A stretch of DNA of 36,595 nt from Flammeovirgaceae bacterium (lineage in GTDB: Bacteria > Bacteroidota > Bacteroidia > Cytophagales > Cyclobacteriaceae): assembly GCA_024638265.1 (NCBI GenBank), contig JAHEKQ010000028.1, forward strand, positions 1 to 36,595, read 5' to 3'. Below, one piece after another: positions 16,117-25,056 of this stretch (its first letter is position 1; every line of letters starts with the position of its first letter). Made by a program: the position numbers and the translations under genes. The notes beneath the pieces were generated by a model. It did not search any database. It worked only from the letters and a program-made list of their open reading frames with translations, and was not told the DNA's origin.

Positions 16117-16929
16117 ATGTGCTCAACCTGCGGATGTGATGCAGAGGATTCCGTAAAGATCCTTTTACCTGGTGAAGAGCTTCACCCCCATCACCATGAC
16201 CCTGAAAATGGCCATCATCACCAACATAACCATCATAGCCATCCCCTTACTCGTGATCATACTCACGAGGGATCAAGGATAGTAAACCTTGAAGTGGATG
16301 TTTTGAGTAAGAACAACCTGATGGCCGAGCGTAATCGGGGTTATTTTGAAGCCCGTAATATCTGTTGTATTAACCTGGTGAGTTCACCGGGCTCTGGAAA
16401 AACAACACTTCTCGAGCGAACGCTGACAGCATTGAAAGGAAAAGTCAATATGGCGGTAATTGAGGGAGACCAACAGACCACAAATGATGCTGACCGCATA
16501 CATAAAACCGGTGTTCCCGTGGTCCAGGTAAATACTGGGAAAGGATGTCACCTGGATTCAGATATGGTTCACTCTGCCATTATGAAACTTGAATTAAAAG
16601 ACAATAGCATATTGTTTATTGAGAATGTGGGAAACCTGGTCTGTCCTTCACTATTTGATTTGGGTGAAAATCACCGCGTAGTCATTATGAGTGTTACGGA
16701 AGGGACCGACAAACCGTTGAAATACCCGACCATGTTTGAGACTTCAGACATTTGTATCATCAACAAAATTGACCTGGGCCCCTATGTGGATTTCGATATT
16801 GAGAAATCACGGGAATATGCATTGAGGGTCAATCACCATTTGGATTTCTTTGAACTATCCGCCACCCGGGACGAAGGCATGCGGGCCTGGTATGAATGGT
16901 TGAAAACACTGGTGCCGGTTGAGGTTTAA
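16117..16929 (+). CDS. hypB: hydrogenase nickel-insertion GTPase HypB
   Basis: The 270-residue GTPase powers nickel delivery. The N-terminal CSTCGC carries the CxxCGC high-affinity nickel site. A His-rich stretch (about residues 22-48, with some 15 His) follows, suited to storing nickel. The GTPase core has the P-loop SSPGSGKTT, VIEGDQQTTNDADRI, GKGCHLDSDMV with the metal-binding Cys-His, ENVGNLVCPSLFDLGE and NKIDLGPY. Having both the CxxCGC motif and a long His tract marks a storage-capable HypB, and fits the His-rich membrane protein two genes upstream. Confidence 0.96.
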   Translation: MCSTCGCDAEDSVKILLPGEELHPHHHDPENGHHHQHNHHSHPLTRDHTHEGSRIVNLEVDVLSKNNLMAERNRGYFEARNICCINLVSSPGSGKTTLLERTLTALKGKVNMAVIEGDQQTTNDADRIHKTGVPVVQVNTGKGCHLDSDMVHSAIMKLELKDNSILFIENVGNLVCPSLFDLGENHRVVIMSVTEGTDKPLKYPTMFETSDICIINKIDLGPYVDFDIEKSREYALRVNHHLDFFELSATRDEGMRAWYEWLKTLVPVEV

Positions 16930-16934
16930 TAAAC

Positions 16935-19229
16935 ATGGAAGCCCGACACTTCCATATTGAAGGAATAGTTCAGGGGGTAGGGTTCCGGCCTTATGTTTAT
17001 CTACTGGCCCATGAATTCGGTCTTAGTGGCTGGGTCAACAACACCAGTGATGGGGTACATATTGAGGTGGAGGGCGATGAATCAGTGATTGAGAAATTTA
17101 TTACTACTATTATCGTTCAACCACCGGATAATTCCAGGATCACCAATTGGACTCAACACAGAATAGAACCAGCTGAAAGAAAGGACTTTCAAATCGTAAA
17201 CAGTGATGGGAATACGGATAAGACGGTACTCCTCGCCCCTGACCAGGCAATGTGCAAGGAATGTGAAAAAGAACTACATGATCCGTCAAATCCGAGATAC
17301 AGGTATCCATTTATAACATGTACCCATTGTGGTCCTCGATACAGCATTATCCGTTCACTTCCTTATGACCGGGAAAATACCACCATGGATGAGTTTTACA
17401 TGTGCAAGAATTGCCGGGAAGAGTACAATGATATAATGGATCGCAGGTATTACTCTCAGACCAATTCCTGTCACGAATGTGGGGTTTCACTTACCTGGAA
17501 TGGTATAATCGGGGAAACTGAAGAGCTCCTGCAAAAAGCTAATGAGGTACTAAATAGAGGTGAAATATTGGCGATCAAAGGTATTGGTGGCTATCTCCTG
17601 CTTTGTGACGCAACAAAAAGGGAGGTGATAAACAAATTGAGGACCAGGAAGAAGCGCCCAAGTAAACCTTTGGCTGTACTTTATCCTGATGAGAGAATTC
17701 TACCGGGAGATATTATTGCAGCTAAAGAGGAACTGGTGGAGTACCGGTCGGTAGCCTCTCCAATCGTTCTTTTCAAAGTAAAGCCTGATCCGTCTTCGGG
17801 TATCGCAATGCAGGAAATAGCTCCGGGCCTAAGTTACGTGGGAGCCATGAAGCCATATGCCCCACTTCTGTCATTGATCGCGAGGGATTTTGGTAAACCA
17901 TTGATCGCTACCAGCGCGAACATGAGTGGAAGTCCCATCATGTACAGGGATGAGGAAATCATGGAGGAACTCAATGGTGTGGCCGATGCTTTCCTCGGGA
18001 ATGATCGGAAGATACTCATGTCTGAGGATGACTCAGTAGTTCGTTACAGCCCAAAAGGGAAAAGAATTATTTTGCGACGGTCGAGGGGTATTGCCCCTAA
18101 TTACTTCGAGGACAACCACTGGTCTGAAATGGACGTACTCGCCATGGGAGGGTCGCTTAAAAGTACGTACTTCATCAAGCATGCAAAGAATTCCTATGTC
18201 AGTCAATATCTCGGTGACCAGGATACTTATGAATCACAGCTGAGTTACCAGTCTACACTGGATCATATGGTATCTCTGCTGGATTTTGGGCCGGAACTAA
18301 TCCTAGCCGATAAGCATCCCAGGTACAGTACGGCTGATTTGGGCAGGAGGATTGCATCTGAACATTCTATCCAATTTCTCAACATTCAGCACCACGAAGC
18401 GCACTTCGCGTCTGTATTGGCTGAGAACAGGCTTACGGAGGCCCAAGAGCCTGTCTTGGGAGTGGTATGGGATGGTACGGGCTATGGTAATGATAAGAAT
18501 ATTTGGGGTGGTGAATTCTTCCTGTACGCGAATCATACCATGAAGCGACTTGATCACTTTAGGAACTATTCACATATCCTTGGCGATAAAATGCCCAAAG
18601 AACCAAGGATTTCGGCCCTTTCAATCTTGAAAGGGACCGGCCTGGAGGATTGGCTTGAGGACAAATTTGAGTCCAATGAATGGAAATATTACCATAAGCA
18701 ATTGGAAAGGGATGATGCGTTACTCTCCAGCAGTGTAGGAAGGATATTTGACGCGGCTGCCTGCATTCTCGGACTCGGGGATAAGATTACCTATGAAGGT
18801 GAAGCTGCAATGAGACTTGAGGATCTTGCTCTTAGGGGAGTCCATCATGAAAGAGTTATTATTGAGGGTGACTTACTTAAACCAGCCACTCATCTGATCC
18901 CGCTTATTCAAGGATTGAAGGCTGGCGTACTTCGTGAAACGCTTGCTTTCAACTTCCATTGGGGTATGGTACGCACAATTGAAAATGTAGCTTTAGAGTC
19001 AGGTAGCCACTGTATTGCATTTAGTGGTGGGGTTTTTCAAAACAGCCTGCTTCTGGATTTGATAACTGACCGAATGGGAAATCAATACCGACTGTATTTC
19101 CATAAAAATTTATCTCCAAATGATGAGAATGTAGCATACGGCCAATGGGCACACTTCAATATCATAGGTCAAGAGATATTTTCAACCTTAAGGGCTACCT
19201 CAAAACCACTCAACCACTTAAACACTTAA
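16935..19229 (+). CDS. hypF: carbamoyltransferase HypF
   Basis: HypF makes the carbamoyl-AMP that feeds the cyanide ligands of the NiFe site. The 764-residue protein has the complete order of domains: acylphosphatase (residues 1-90, GIVQGVGFRPYVYLLA), two zinc-finger loops (CKECEKEL to CTHCGPRY, and CKNCREEYND to CHECG), a YrdC-like carbamoyl-adenylate domain (about 195-385, IKGIGGYLLLCDAT and RKKRPSKPLAVL), and a Kae1-like transferase domain (about 395-750, QHHEAHFASVLAE and AFSGGVFQNSLL). Length is normal. hypC starts 3 bases after the stop. Confidence 0.97.
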   Translation: MEARHFHIEGIVQGVGFRPYVYLLAHEFGLSGWVNNTSDGVHIEVEGDESVIEKFITTIIVQPPDNSRITNWTQHRIEPAERKDFQIVNSDGNTDKTVLLAPDQAMCKECEKELHDPSNPRYRYPFITCTHCGPRYSIIRSLPYDRENTTMDEFYMCKNCREEYNDIMDRRYYSQTNSCHECGVSLTWNGIIGETEELLQKANEVLNRGEILAIKGIGGYLLLCDATKREVINKLRTRKKRPSKPLAVLYPDERILPGDIIAAKEELVEYRSVASPIVLFKVKPDPSSGIAMQEIAPGLSYVGAMKPYAPLLSLIARDFGKPLIATSANMSGSPIMYRDEEIMEELNGVADAFLGNDRKILMSEDDSVVRYSPKGKRIILRRSRGIAPNYFEDNHWSEMDVLAMGGSLKSTYFIKHAKNSYVSQYLGDQDTYESQLSYQSTLDHMVSLLDFGPELILADKHPRYSTADLGRRIASEHSIQFLNIQHHEAHFASVLAENRLTEAQEPVLGVVWDGTGYGNDKNIWGGEFFLYANHTMKRLDHFRNYSHILGDKMPKEPRISALSILKGTGLEDWLEDKFESNEWKYYHKQLERDDALLSSSVGRIFDAAACILGLGDKITYEGEAAMRLEDLALRGVHHERVIIEGDLLKPATHLIPLIQGLKAGVLRETLAFNFHWGMVRTIENVALESGSHCIAFSGGVFQNSLLLDLITDRMGNQYRLYFHKNLSPNDENVAYGQWAHFNIIGQEIFSTLRATSKPLNHLNT

Positions 19230-19231
19230 CC

Positions 19232-19504
19232 ATGTGCTTAGCTATACCAGGAAAAATCATTTCACTCGACGAGAATCAGGATCCTGCCTTCAGGGTAGGT
19301 AAAGTTTCTTTTGAAGGGATTAACAGAAACGTAAATCTTTCTATGGTACCCGAAGCCAGGGTTAATGATTACGTCCTTGTACACGTGGGGGTGGCACTAA
19401 ACTTAATTGATGAGGAGGAGGCACTTAAAACTTTCGAATACCTCAAGAATTTGGGCAAGTTAGAGGAAGAAATCGGTGAACATGATAATCAGATTGGGAC
19501 ATGA
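19232..19504 (+). CDS. hypC: hydrogenase assembly chaperone HypC
   Basis: The ATG at 19232 gives 90 residues beginning [12 protein letters not shown]; Cys2 is the conserved residue that holds the Fe(CN)2CO unit and contacts the large subunit. Longer readings that begin within hypF lose this N-terminus. The mid-region phrase [21 protein letters not shown] and the later [12 protein letters not shown] are typical. The stop overlaps the hypD start (ATGA at 19501-19504), which suits the HypC-HypD complex. Confidence 0.96.
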   Translation: MCLAIPGKIISLDENQDPAFRVGKVSFEGINRNVNLSMVPEARVNDYVLVHVGVALNLIDEEEALKTFEYLKNLGKLEEEIGEHDNQIGT

Positions 19505-20598
19505 GATACCTGGCGGAATATAGAGATCGCGTTGCCGTGGAAGACCTCCTGAGTGAGATTGAAAAAACGGTCACTCAACCCTGGAATATCATGGAGATAT
19601 GCGGAGGCCAGACACATAGCCTGGTTAAAAACGGAATCCTTGATATGCTTCCCAAGGAGATCACTATGATCCATGGCCCGGGTTGTCCTGTTTGTGTAAC
19701 TCCGGTGGATATGGTCGATAAGGCCATTGCGCTTGCATTGGATAAAGGAGCGATCCTCTGTTCTTTTGGTGATATGTTGAGAGTACCCGGCTCTGAGATG
19801 AGCCTCCTTACGGCGAAAGCCCATGGGGCAGATATCCGCATCGTATATTCCCCTCTCGAAGCCCTCAGTATCGCCAGGCAAAACCCGGAATGTCAAGTAG
19901 TATTTTTTGCCGTAGGCTTTGAGACTACAGCACCACCTAATGCTTTATCCGTAGTTCTGGCAAAGAAACAGGGTGTAAGTAATTATTCTTTACTGGTTTC
20001 ACATGTTTTAGTACCCCCTGCCATGGAAGTGATCCTATCCGATGAGGAGAACAGGATCGATGGATTCCTTGCAGCAGGACATGTATGTACAGTAATGGGA
20101 TACGAGGAATATTATCCACTGTCTGAGAAATATGGTATCCCCATAGTAGTGACCGGGTTCGAACCCGTAGACTTGTTGCAGGGCATCCTCATGGCCGTAA
20201 AGCTGCTTGAAGAATCGAAAGTGGAGGTTGAGAATCAATATGCCAGGGTGGTGCGAAGGAAAGGGAACATACATGCAATTCAGACAATCCGCGAAGTTTT
20301 CGAAATAGCAGATCGAACCTGGCGAGGCATTGGTAAAATACCTATGAGTGGCTATGAATTGCGGTTGGCGTATCAGGAATACGATGCATCTAAGAAATTT
20401 GAGTTGATATCTGGCAAAAACAAGGAATGTGAATCCTGTATTGCCGGGCAAGTACTCAAGGGATTGAAAAAACCTGTCGAATGCCCTGAGTTTGGCAAAG
20501 CATGTACACCGGAAAATCCCCTGGGGGCTCCCATGGTTTCCTCTGAGGGAGCTTGCGCAGCATATTACCAGTATGCAGGTGACTCTGAGCTGATTTAA
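19501..20598 (+). CDS. hypD: hydrogenase Fe-S scaffold protein HypD
   Basis: HypD is the iron-sulfur platform on which the Fe(CN)2CO unit is built. The 365-residue protein has the family motifs [49 protein letters not shown] and AGHVCTVMG. The C-terminal cysteines [21 protein letters not shown] and EGAC hold the [4Fe-4S] cluster. It overlaps hypC by 4 bases and precedes hypE by 11. Confidence 0.97.
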   Translation: MRYLAEYRDRVAVEDLLSEIEKTVTQPWNIMEICGGQTHSLVKNGILDMLPKEITMIHGPGCPVCVTPVDMVDKAIALALDKGAILCSFGDMLRVPGSEMSLLTAKAHGADIRIVYSPLEALSIARQNPECQVVFFAVGFETTAPPNALSVVLAKKQGVSNYSLLVSHVLVPPAMEVILSDEENRIDGFLAAGHVCTVMGYEEYYPLSEKYGIPIVVTGFEPVDLLQGILMAVKLLEESKVEVENQYARVVRRKGNIHAIQTIREVFEIADRTWRGIGKIPMSGYELRLAYQEYDASKKFELISGKNKECESCIAGQVLKGLKKPVECPEFGKACTPENPLGAPMVSSEGACAAYYQYAGDSELI

Positions 20599-20609
20599 AT
20601 TGAAATGGT

Positions 20610-21665
20610 ATGAAGAAGGATGTGAAATTTAACATAAGTTGCCCGATGCCAGAGCTGGATTATGATGTCATCACCCTCGGCCATGGCAGCGGGGGAAAAT
20701 TAACCCACCACCTGCTGGATACAGGAGTATTCGAGATCCTTGACAATGAATACCTTGCCACGAGACATGATGGGGCGCTCCTCAATATTGATGGACCGGT
20801 AGCCTTCAGTACAGACAGTTTTGTAATATCGCCCCTGTTTTTCCCCGGAGGGAATATCGGTGACCTGGCGGTAAATGGCACGGTTAACGATCTGGCCATG
20901 TGCGGGGCCCATCCACAATTTATTTCTCTGGGTTTTATCCTTGAAGAGGGGCTTGATGTACGCGAATTATGGGAGATTATCTATACGATAAAACTCGCAG
21001 CTGAACACTCAGGTGTAAAAGTGGTGACGGGAGATACAAAGGTAGTGGAAAAGGGAAAGGGAGATAAAATATTTATCAATACCACCGGTATCGGAAAATT
21101 GCATCAGAAGGGAAAGATTGACCCTCAAAGGGTTATGGCGGGGGACAAGATTATCGTGAGCGGAAGCATTGCCAACCACGGGATATGCATTATGTCAAAG
21201 CGGGAAGGTCTCGAATTCGAAACTGAGATAAAAAGTGATACTCGTGATGTCTCCGGACTGACGACGGCTTTACTCGACCGGTTTGGAGAAAAGATCAAAC
21301 TGTTCCGGGATCCGACACGAGGTGGAGTAGCAACCGTCCTCAATGAAATTGCAGGCCAGGTAAATACCGGTGTCGAATTGAAGGAAGAGGATCTTCCGGT
21401 AGCAACCCAGGTTGATGCCGCCTGTGAAATGCTGGGCCTCGATCCATTGTATGTAGCTAACGAGGGCATTTTCCTTGCCTTTGTTGATGGCAAGGTCGCC
21501 GATGAAGCTGTAGAAATCTTAAGATCCATGGAGGGAGGTGAGGAAGCCAGCCTGCTTGGCGAAGTAGTGGAGAATCATCCTGGCAAAGTAGTAATACAGA
21601 GCGTAATTGGTGGCCGAAGGGTCATCCCGATGTTGCCGGGCGACCAGTTGCCAAGGATTTGTTAG
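20610..21665 (+). CDS. hypE: hydrogenase carbamoyl dehydratase HypE
   Basis: HypE receives the carbamoyl group from HypF on its C-terminal Cys and dehydrates it with ATP to a thiocyanate. The 351-residue protein ends in PRIC, the required carboxyl end. ATP-site motifs of the AIR synthase fold are visible: GHGSGGKLTHHLL, STDSFVISPLFFPGGNIGDLAVNGTVNDLAMCGA and RDPTRGGVATVLNEI. It is the last gene of the hyp operon. No hairpin with a U-run was seen after it in the 139-base gap. Confidence 0.97.
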   Translation: MKKDVKFNISCPMPELDYDVITLGHGSGGKLTHHLLDTGVFEILDNEYLATRHDGALLNIDGPVAFSTDSFVISPLFFPGGNIGDLAVNGTVNDLAMCGAHPQFISLGFILEEGLDVRELWEIIYTIKLAAEHSGVKVVTGDTKVVEKGKGDKIFINTTGIGKLHQKGKIDPQRVMAGDKIIVSGSIANHGICIMSKREGLEFETEIKSDTRDVSGLTTALLDRFGEKIKLFRDPTRGGVATVLNEIAGQVNTGVELKEEDLPVATQVDAACEMLGLDPLYVANEGIFLAFVDGKVADEAVEILRSMEGGEEASLLGEVVENHPGKVVIQSVIGGRRVIPMLPGDQLPRIC

Positions 21666-21761
21666 ATTAGACAAGTCTATCACCACTGCTATTGACAGGT
21701 AGTCAAAGAGGATTCCTACTTCTTTCATCCCTCCCCATACTCCCATTGAATCCCTATCTTA

Positions 21762-21785
21762 GCGTCTTGGCGTCTTTGCGAGAAT
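21762..21785. repeat. octamer repeat tract upstream of the MFS gene
   Basis: GCGTCTTG, GCGTCTTT and GCGAGAAT follow each other without gap. The tract lies in the 139-base gap after hypE. Similar GCGTCTTTGCG-type phrases are met between genes in many unrelated genomes, from general memory and not checked. I see no other feature in this gap. Confidence 0.5.
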
Positions 21786-21804
21786 AAAATATTTAATCTG
21801 GAAT

Positions 21805-23013
21805 TTGACAACCATCCAGCTCGGACTGAAAGAAAACTGGAAGCAATTCACTTTGTTGGTGATCATCAACGCCTTTGTGGGAGGTATGGTGGGAATTGAA
21901 CGTTCCATCCTGCCGGAGATAGCCGGGGAGGAGTTCGGGATGGTGGTCAAGACGGCAATCCTGTCCTTCATAGTCGTTTTTGGGGTCACAAAAGCTATCA
22001 CTAATTACTATACGGGGGCCCTTGCCAATAGGGTAGGGAGAAAAAACCTGCTTACCATTGGATGGCTATTTGGCCTCCCTGTACCGTTTATTCTGATGTA
22101 TGCTCCTGACTGGAACTGGGTGGTCGTTGCCAATATCTTCCTGGGTATAAACCAGGGACTCACATGGTCCAGCACGGTAGTGATGAAAATTGACCTGGTG
22201 GGGGAAAAGAATAGAGGTTTTGCTATGGGTTTGAATGAATCTGCAGGATACCTGGCGGTGGGCGGTGTGGCCTTTCTTACCGGCTGGATTGCCGGTAATT
22301 ACGGGCTGAGACCTTACCCTTTTTACCTGGGAATCGGTTTTGCATTCATAGGCCTTTTATCTTCCTGGCTACTCGTTAAGGATACAGCACATCATGTAAA
22401 AAAGGAGACGGATAGCAGTACCGCTAAGATGTTGAAGAATGTATTTCGCGAAACCACCTGGTTCGACAGGAATTTGGGATCAATTTCACAAGCGGGTTTA
22501 GTCAATAACCTTAATGATGGAATGGTCTGGGGAATATTTCCCATCCTCCTGGCTACACGGGGCTTCAGTATCGAGGAGATCGGAACCATTGTAGCGATAT
22601 ATCCTGCAGTTTGGGGTATTAGCCAACTGGGCACGGGTAAACTTGCCGATTATTTCAACAAAAAGAGGATGTTGTTTTTTGGTATGCTGATACAGGGGAT
22701 CGCGCTGATGGTTATGATTTGGGCCGAAACATTTATTGAATTTACCATGTTGTCAATAATTCTCGGCCTGGGTACAGCAGTAGTGTATCCGACCTTTCTG
22801 GCCGGAATTGCCGATTATACGCATCCCCGACAGCGGGCCAAGAGTATAGGCGTGTTCAGGTTGTGGCGCGACCTTGGATATGCTATTGGAGCAGTACTCA
22901 CGGGAATTATCGCCGACATTTGGGGAGTCCTTCCCTCAATCGGTGTGGTGGCGGGACTTACGGTGCTGTCTGCCATGATCATACAGGTTAGAATGAATGA
23001 GTCCAAGCCCTGA
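21805..23013 (+). CDS. major facilitator superfamily transporter
   Basis: A 402-residue, 12-helix transporter with the MFS loop motif LANRVGRKNLL between helices 2 and 3 and its weaker echo GKLADYFNKKRML between helices 8 and 9. The start is TTG at 21805; a stop lies upstream in frame at 21760 and the first ATG would remove half of helix 1. The protein matches MFS proteins of unassigned substrate. It sits 139 bases after hypE and 54 before the globin gene. A link with the hydrogenase is possible but is not shown by the sequence. Confidence 0.85.
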   Translation: MTTIQLGLKENWKQFTLLVIINAFVGGMVGIERSILPEIAGEEFGMVVKTAILSFIVVFGVTKAITNYYTGALANRVGRKNLLTIGWLFGLPVPFILMYAPDWNWVVVANIFLGINQGLTWSSTVVMKIDLVGEKNRGFAMGLNESAGYLAVGGVAFLTGWIAGNYGLRPYPFYLGIGFAFIGLLSSWLLVKDTAHHVKKETDSSTAKMLKNVFRETTWFDRNLGSISQAGLVNNLNDGMVWGIFPILLATRGFSIEEIGTIVAIYPAVWGISQLGTGKLADYFNKKRMLFFGMLIQGIALMVMIWAETFIEFTMLSIILGLGTAVVYPTFLAGIADYTHPRQRAKSIGVFRLWRDLGYAIGAVLTGIIADIWGVLPSIGVVAGLTVLSAMIIQVRMNESKP

Positions 23014-23067
23014 TATGTCCCATTTTAATGTAAAAGAAATTGCCTTGACTATGCTATATTGGCCGTA

Positions 23068-23463
23068 ATGAAGCAGGATATTCTCAATGAAGAGGACATC
23101 ATTACAATGGTGGATGCCTTTTACGCCAGGGTAAGGCAGAATAAGGAACTGGGCCCTATTTTTCAGGACAAAATTGGGAATAACTGGGATGTTCACCTCG
23201 AGAAAATGTACCGGTTCTGGCGGACTCTCGCCCTCAAGGAATATGTATATCACGGAAATCCCTTTGGAGCACATGTCAAGCTCCCTGTGGAAAACCGACA
23301 TTTTGACACCTGGCTTGACTTATTTACCAGCACCGTCGATGAACTTTTTGAAGGAGAGGTAGCCGAGGAAGTCAAGAAGCGCGCATGTTTTATGGCAGAG
23401 ATGTTCAGAACCAAAATTGATTACCTGCGCAAAAATCCACCCGAGGCCGAGGTAAAGGAATAA
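23068..23463 (+). CDS. group III truncated hemoglobin
   Basis: The ATG at 23068 gives 131 residues; the TTG nine bases upstream is a weaker start. Family marks are FYARVRQNKELGPIF, the W..HL..M..FW helix (WDVHLEKMYRFWRTL), and the proximal region GNPFGAHVKLPVENRHFDTWLDLF with the heme-ligand His. The last residues MAEMFRTKIDYLRKNP are typical of the group. Group III globins bind oxygen or nitric oxide and often serve in microaerobic or nitrosative stress. Its place near an oxygen-tolerant hydrogenase is suggestive, with the MFS gene in between. Confidence 0.88.
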   Translation: MKQDILNEEDIITMVDAFYARVRQNKELGPIFQDKIGNNWDVHLEKMYRFWRTLALKEYVYHGNPFGAHVKLPVENRHFDTWLDLFTSTVDELFEGEVAEEVKKRACFMAEMFRTKIDYLRKNPPEAEVKE

Positions 23464-23559
23464 TTGGCATAAACCTACCTCAGGCGCTCTTATGGCACAT
23501 TTTTTGTTGATTTATTTTTAAGAATTTAGTATTTTCTAATATAAAAATTCTGAGAAGTC

Positions 23560-24435
23560 ATGAAACATTTAACAAATCGTGTCATGGCCAATTCAACACG
23601 TTTCTTGCTCATATTGCTGGCCATGCTATTGATCTGGGGTTGTGAGAAGGAATCCATAGCCCCCGTAAAAATTGCTGATAATGGGGTCACCATTGTGGCC
23701 TCGCCAACCGCCCAAATAGGCCAGACCGTAGAGCTTAACGGAAAGGAATATATCGTTGTCGACAGGGTAATGCTGTATGATATGGTCTTTTTTGGTGAAG
23801 ATATGAGCCGGGTGATCACGACAAAGGTGACCAATATGAGTGAACTGTTCATGGGGCTGGACACATTCAACGATGATATCTCTACATGGGACGTCAGTAA
23901 CGTCAGGAATATGTCGAGGATGTTTGAGGAAGCTGATGCATTTAACCAGGATATATCCGCCTGGGACGTCAGCAATGTTACCAATATGCTGGGAATGTTC
24001 TCAGGTGCAGATGCATTTAACCAGGACCTCTCTTCATGGGATGTAAGCAAGGTGCTTGACATGCGGACTATGTTTCAGGAAGCAACCACCTTCAATAGTG
24101 ATATTTCGGAGTGGAATGTCAGTAATGCCACCTCCATGAGCGGGATGTTCCAGGACGCTCAAGCTTTCAATAAGGACCTGTCAAACTGGGATGTGAGCAA
24201 TGTTACCTCTATGAGCGAGATGTTCGATGGGGCTGTAGCCTTCAACCGGGACCTTTCTTCCTGGGATGTGAGTGAAGTGGTGTATATGACAGGGATGTTC
24301 AAAGATGCGACATCCTTTAACCAGGATTTATCAGCTTGGGATGTATCCAACGTATTTTATTGTTCAGGGTTCTCGGCTAATGCTACTTCCTGGATGCTTC
24401 CGAAACCTGATTTCACAAAGTGCAGCCCCGGTTAA
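23560..24435 (+). CDS. lipoprotein with seven DUF285 repeats
   Basis: A 291-residue protein with a signal sequence ending in a lipobox-like LLIWGC (Cys at 28; Trp at -2 is unusual). Translation may start at 23560 or at 23584 (MANSTRFLL). From residue 102 there are seven 25-residue repeats of the pattern AFNQDLSxWDVSNVTxMxxMFxxA; the last is degenerate (CSGFSANAT). This is the DUF285 / mycoplasma-type surface-repeat motif, found in lipoproteins and BspA-like surface proteins, and folding into a beta-solenoid. Such repeats often mediate adhesion or binding. The gene stands alone between the globin and flavin reductase genes. Confidence 0.85.
   Translation: MKHLTNRVMANSTRFLLILLAMLLIWGCEKESIAPVKIADNGVTIVASPTAQIGQTVELNGKEYIVVDRVMLYDMVFFGEDMSRVITTKVTNMSELFMGLDTFNDDISTWDVSNVRNMSRMFEEADAFNQDISAWDVSNVTNMLGMFSGADAFNQDLSSWDVSKVLDMRTMFQEATTFNSDISEWNVSNATSMSGMFQDAQAFNKDLSNWDVSNVTSMSEMFDGAVAFNRDLSSWDVSEVVYMTGMFKDATSFNQDLSAWDVSNVFYCSGFSANATSWMLPKPDFTKCSPG
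23863..24387 (+). repeat. seven 75-bp coding repeats within the DUF285 lipoprotein gene
   Basis: Seven units of 75 bases each, in frame. The phrase coding for TGGGATGT (WDV) recurs at the same phase with silent differences, so the copies are old and diverged. Slippage or recombination between units could change the repeat number without breaking the frame. Confidence 0.85.
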
Positions 24436-24471
24436 TATGGAAGGGAACCATATTAGAGTAGGATTGTTCCC
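24433..24471 (+). other. two mutually exclusive hairpins after the DUF285 gene
   Basis: TAATATGG (24433-24440, which includes the stop codon) pairs with CCATATTA (24448-24455). GGGAAC (24443-24448) can instead pair with GTTCCC (24466-24471). They cannot both form. No U-run follows, so this is not a classical terminator. It lies 28 bases before the flavin reductase start. Confidence 0.35.
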
Positions 24472-24498
24472 ATTAGGAAAGCATTAAACCAGTAAACC

Positions 24499-25047
24499 AT
24501 GAATAGGATTGTAGCATTTGGAGCAAGCAGCTCCAAAAACTCAATAAATAAAAAACTTGCTACCTGGGTAGCAAAGCAGGTCGAAAACGCAGAGGTTCAG
24601 ATACTGGACCTGAATGACTTTGAAATGCCCATTTTTAGTATAGACAGGGAAAAGGAAAATGGAATTCCCAGGGAGGCCCATGATTTCAGGAATGTGATCA
24701 AATCTGCCGATGCCGTTATTATAAGTTTTGCTGAACATAATGGAAGCTTTTCTTCGGCCTATAAGAACGTTACAGATTGGATGTCGAGAATTGAAAGGGG
24801 AATGTGGGCTAATAAACCCATATTGATGTTGGCTACATCACCGGGAGGCAGGGGAGCAAAGACTGTCCTGGAACATGCAGTCAATATTTATCCCCATCGT
24901 GGAGCCCAGGTAGTCGGAAGCTTCTCATTACCCTTTTTTAAGGAGAATTTTGATGAGAATACTGGAATAACTGATCCGGCCCTTTTACAAGAATTTCTCA
25001 AGCAAAAGGAGAGCCTTGAACGGACAATCGGGGCATTTACTGAATAA
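24499..25047 (+). CDS. NADPH-dependent FMN reductase-like protein
   Basis: The 182-residue protein has the flavodoxin-like fold of the FMN reductase family: FGASSSKNSINKKLATWVAKQV at the N-terminus forms the FMN phosphate loop, AEHNGSFSSAYKNVTDWMSR fits the flavin-binding xPEYNxSxxxxxKNxxDWxS motif with a conservative change, and LMLATSPGGRGA is the next loop. It would reduce flavin or quinones with NAD(P)H. It converges on the amidotransferase gene with a 9-base gap. Confidence 0.85.
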   Translation: MNRIVAFGASSSKNSINKKLATWVAKQVENAEVQILDLNDFEMPIFSIDREKENGIPREAHDFRNVIKSADAVIISFAEHNGSFSSAYKNVTDWMSRIERGMWANKPILMLATSPGGRGAKTVLEHAVNIYPHRGAQVVGSFSLPFFKENFDENTGITDPALLQEFLKQKESLERTIGAFTE

Positions 25048-25056
25048 TTCCCTCTG

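Noticed and set aside
19145-19231. Longer N-terminus for HypC beginning inside hypF
   Set aside because: HypC must begin Met-Cys, and the ATG at 19232 gives MCLAIPGK at once.
21125-21529. 134-residue antisense frame in hypE
   Set aside because: Low-complexity Ser-rich translation opposite a confirmed gene; a shadow frame.
23526-24062. 178-residue minus-strand frame across the DUF285 gene
   Set aside because: It only mirrors the periodicity of the repeats on the other strand.
23863-24387. Regular 75-bp repeats as a CRISPR array
   Set aside because: The repeats are in frame, coding, diverged and have no spacers; the protein pattern is DUF285.
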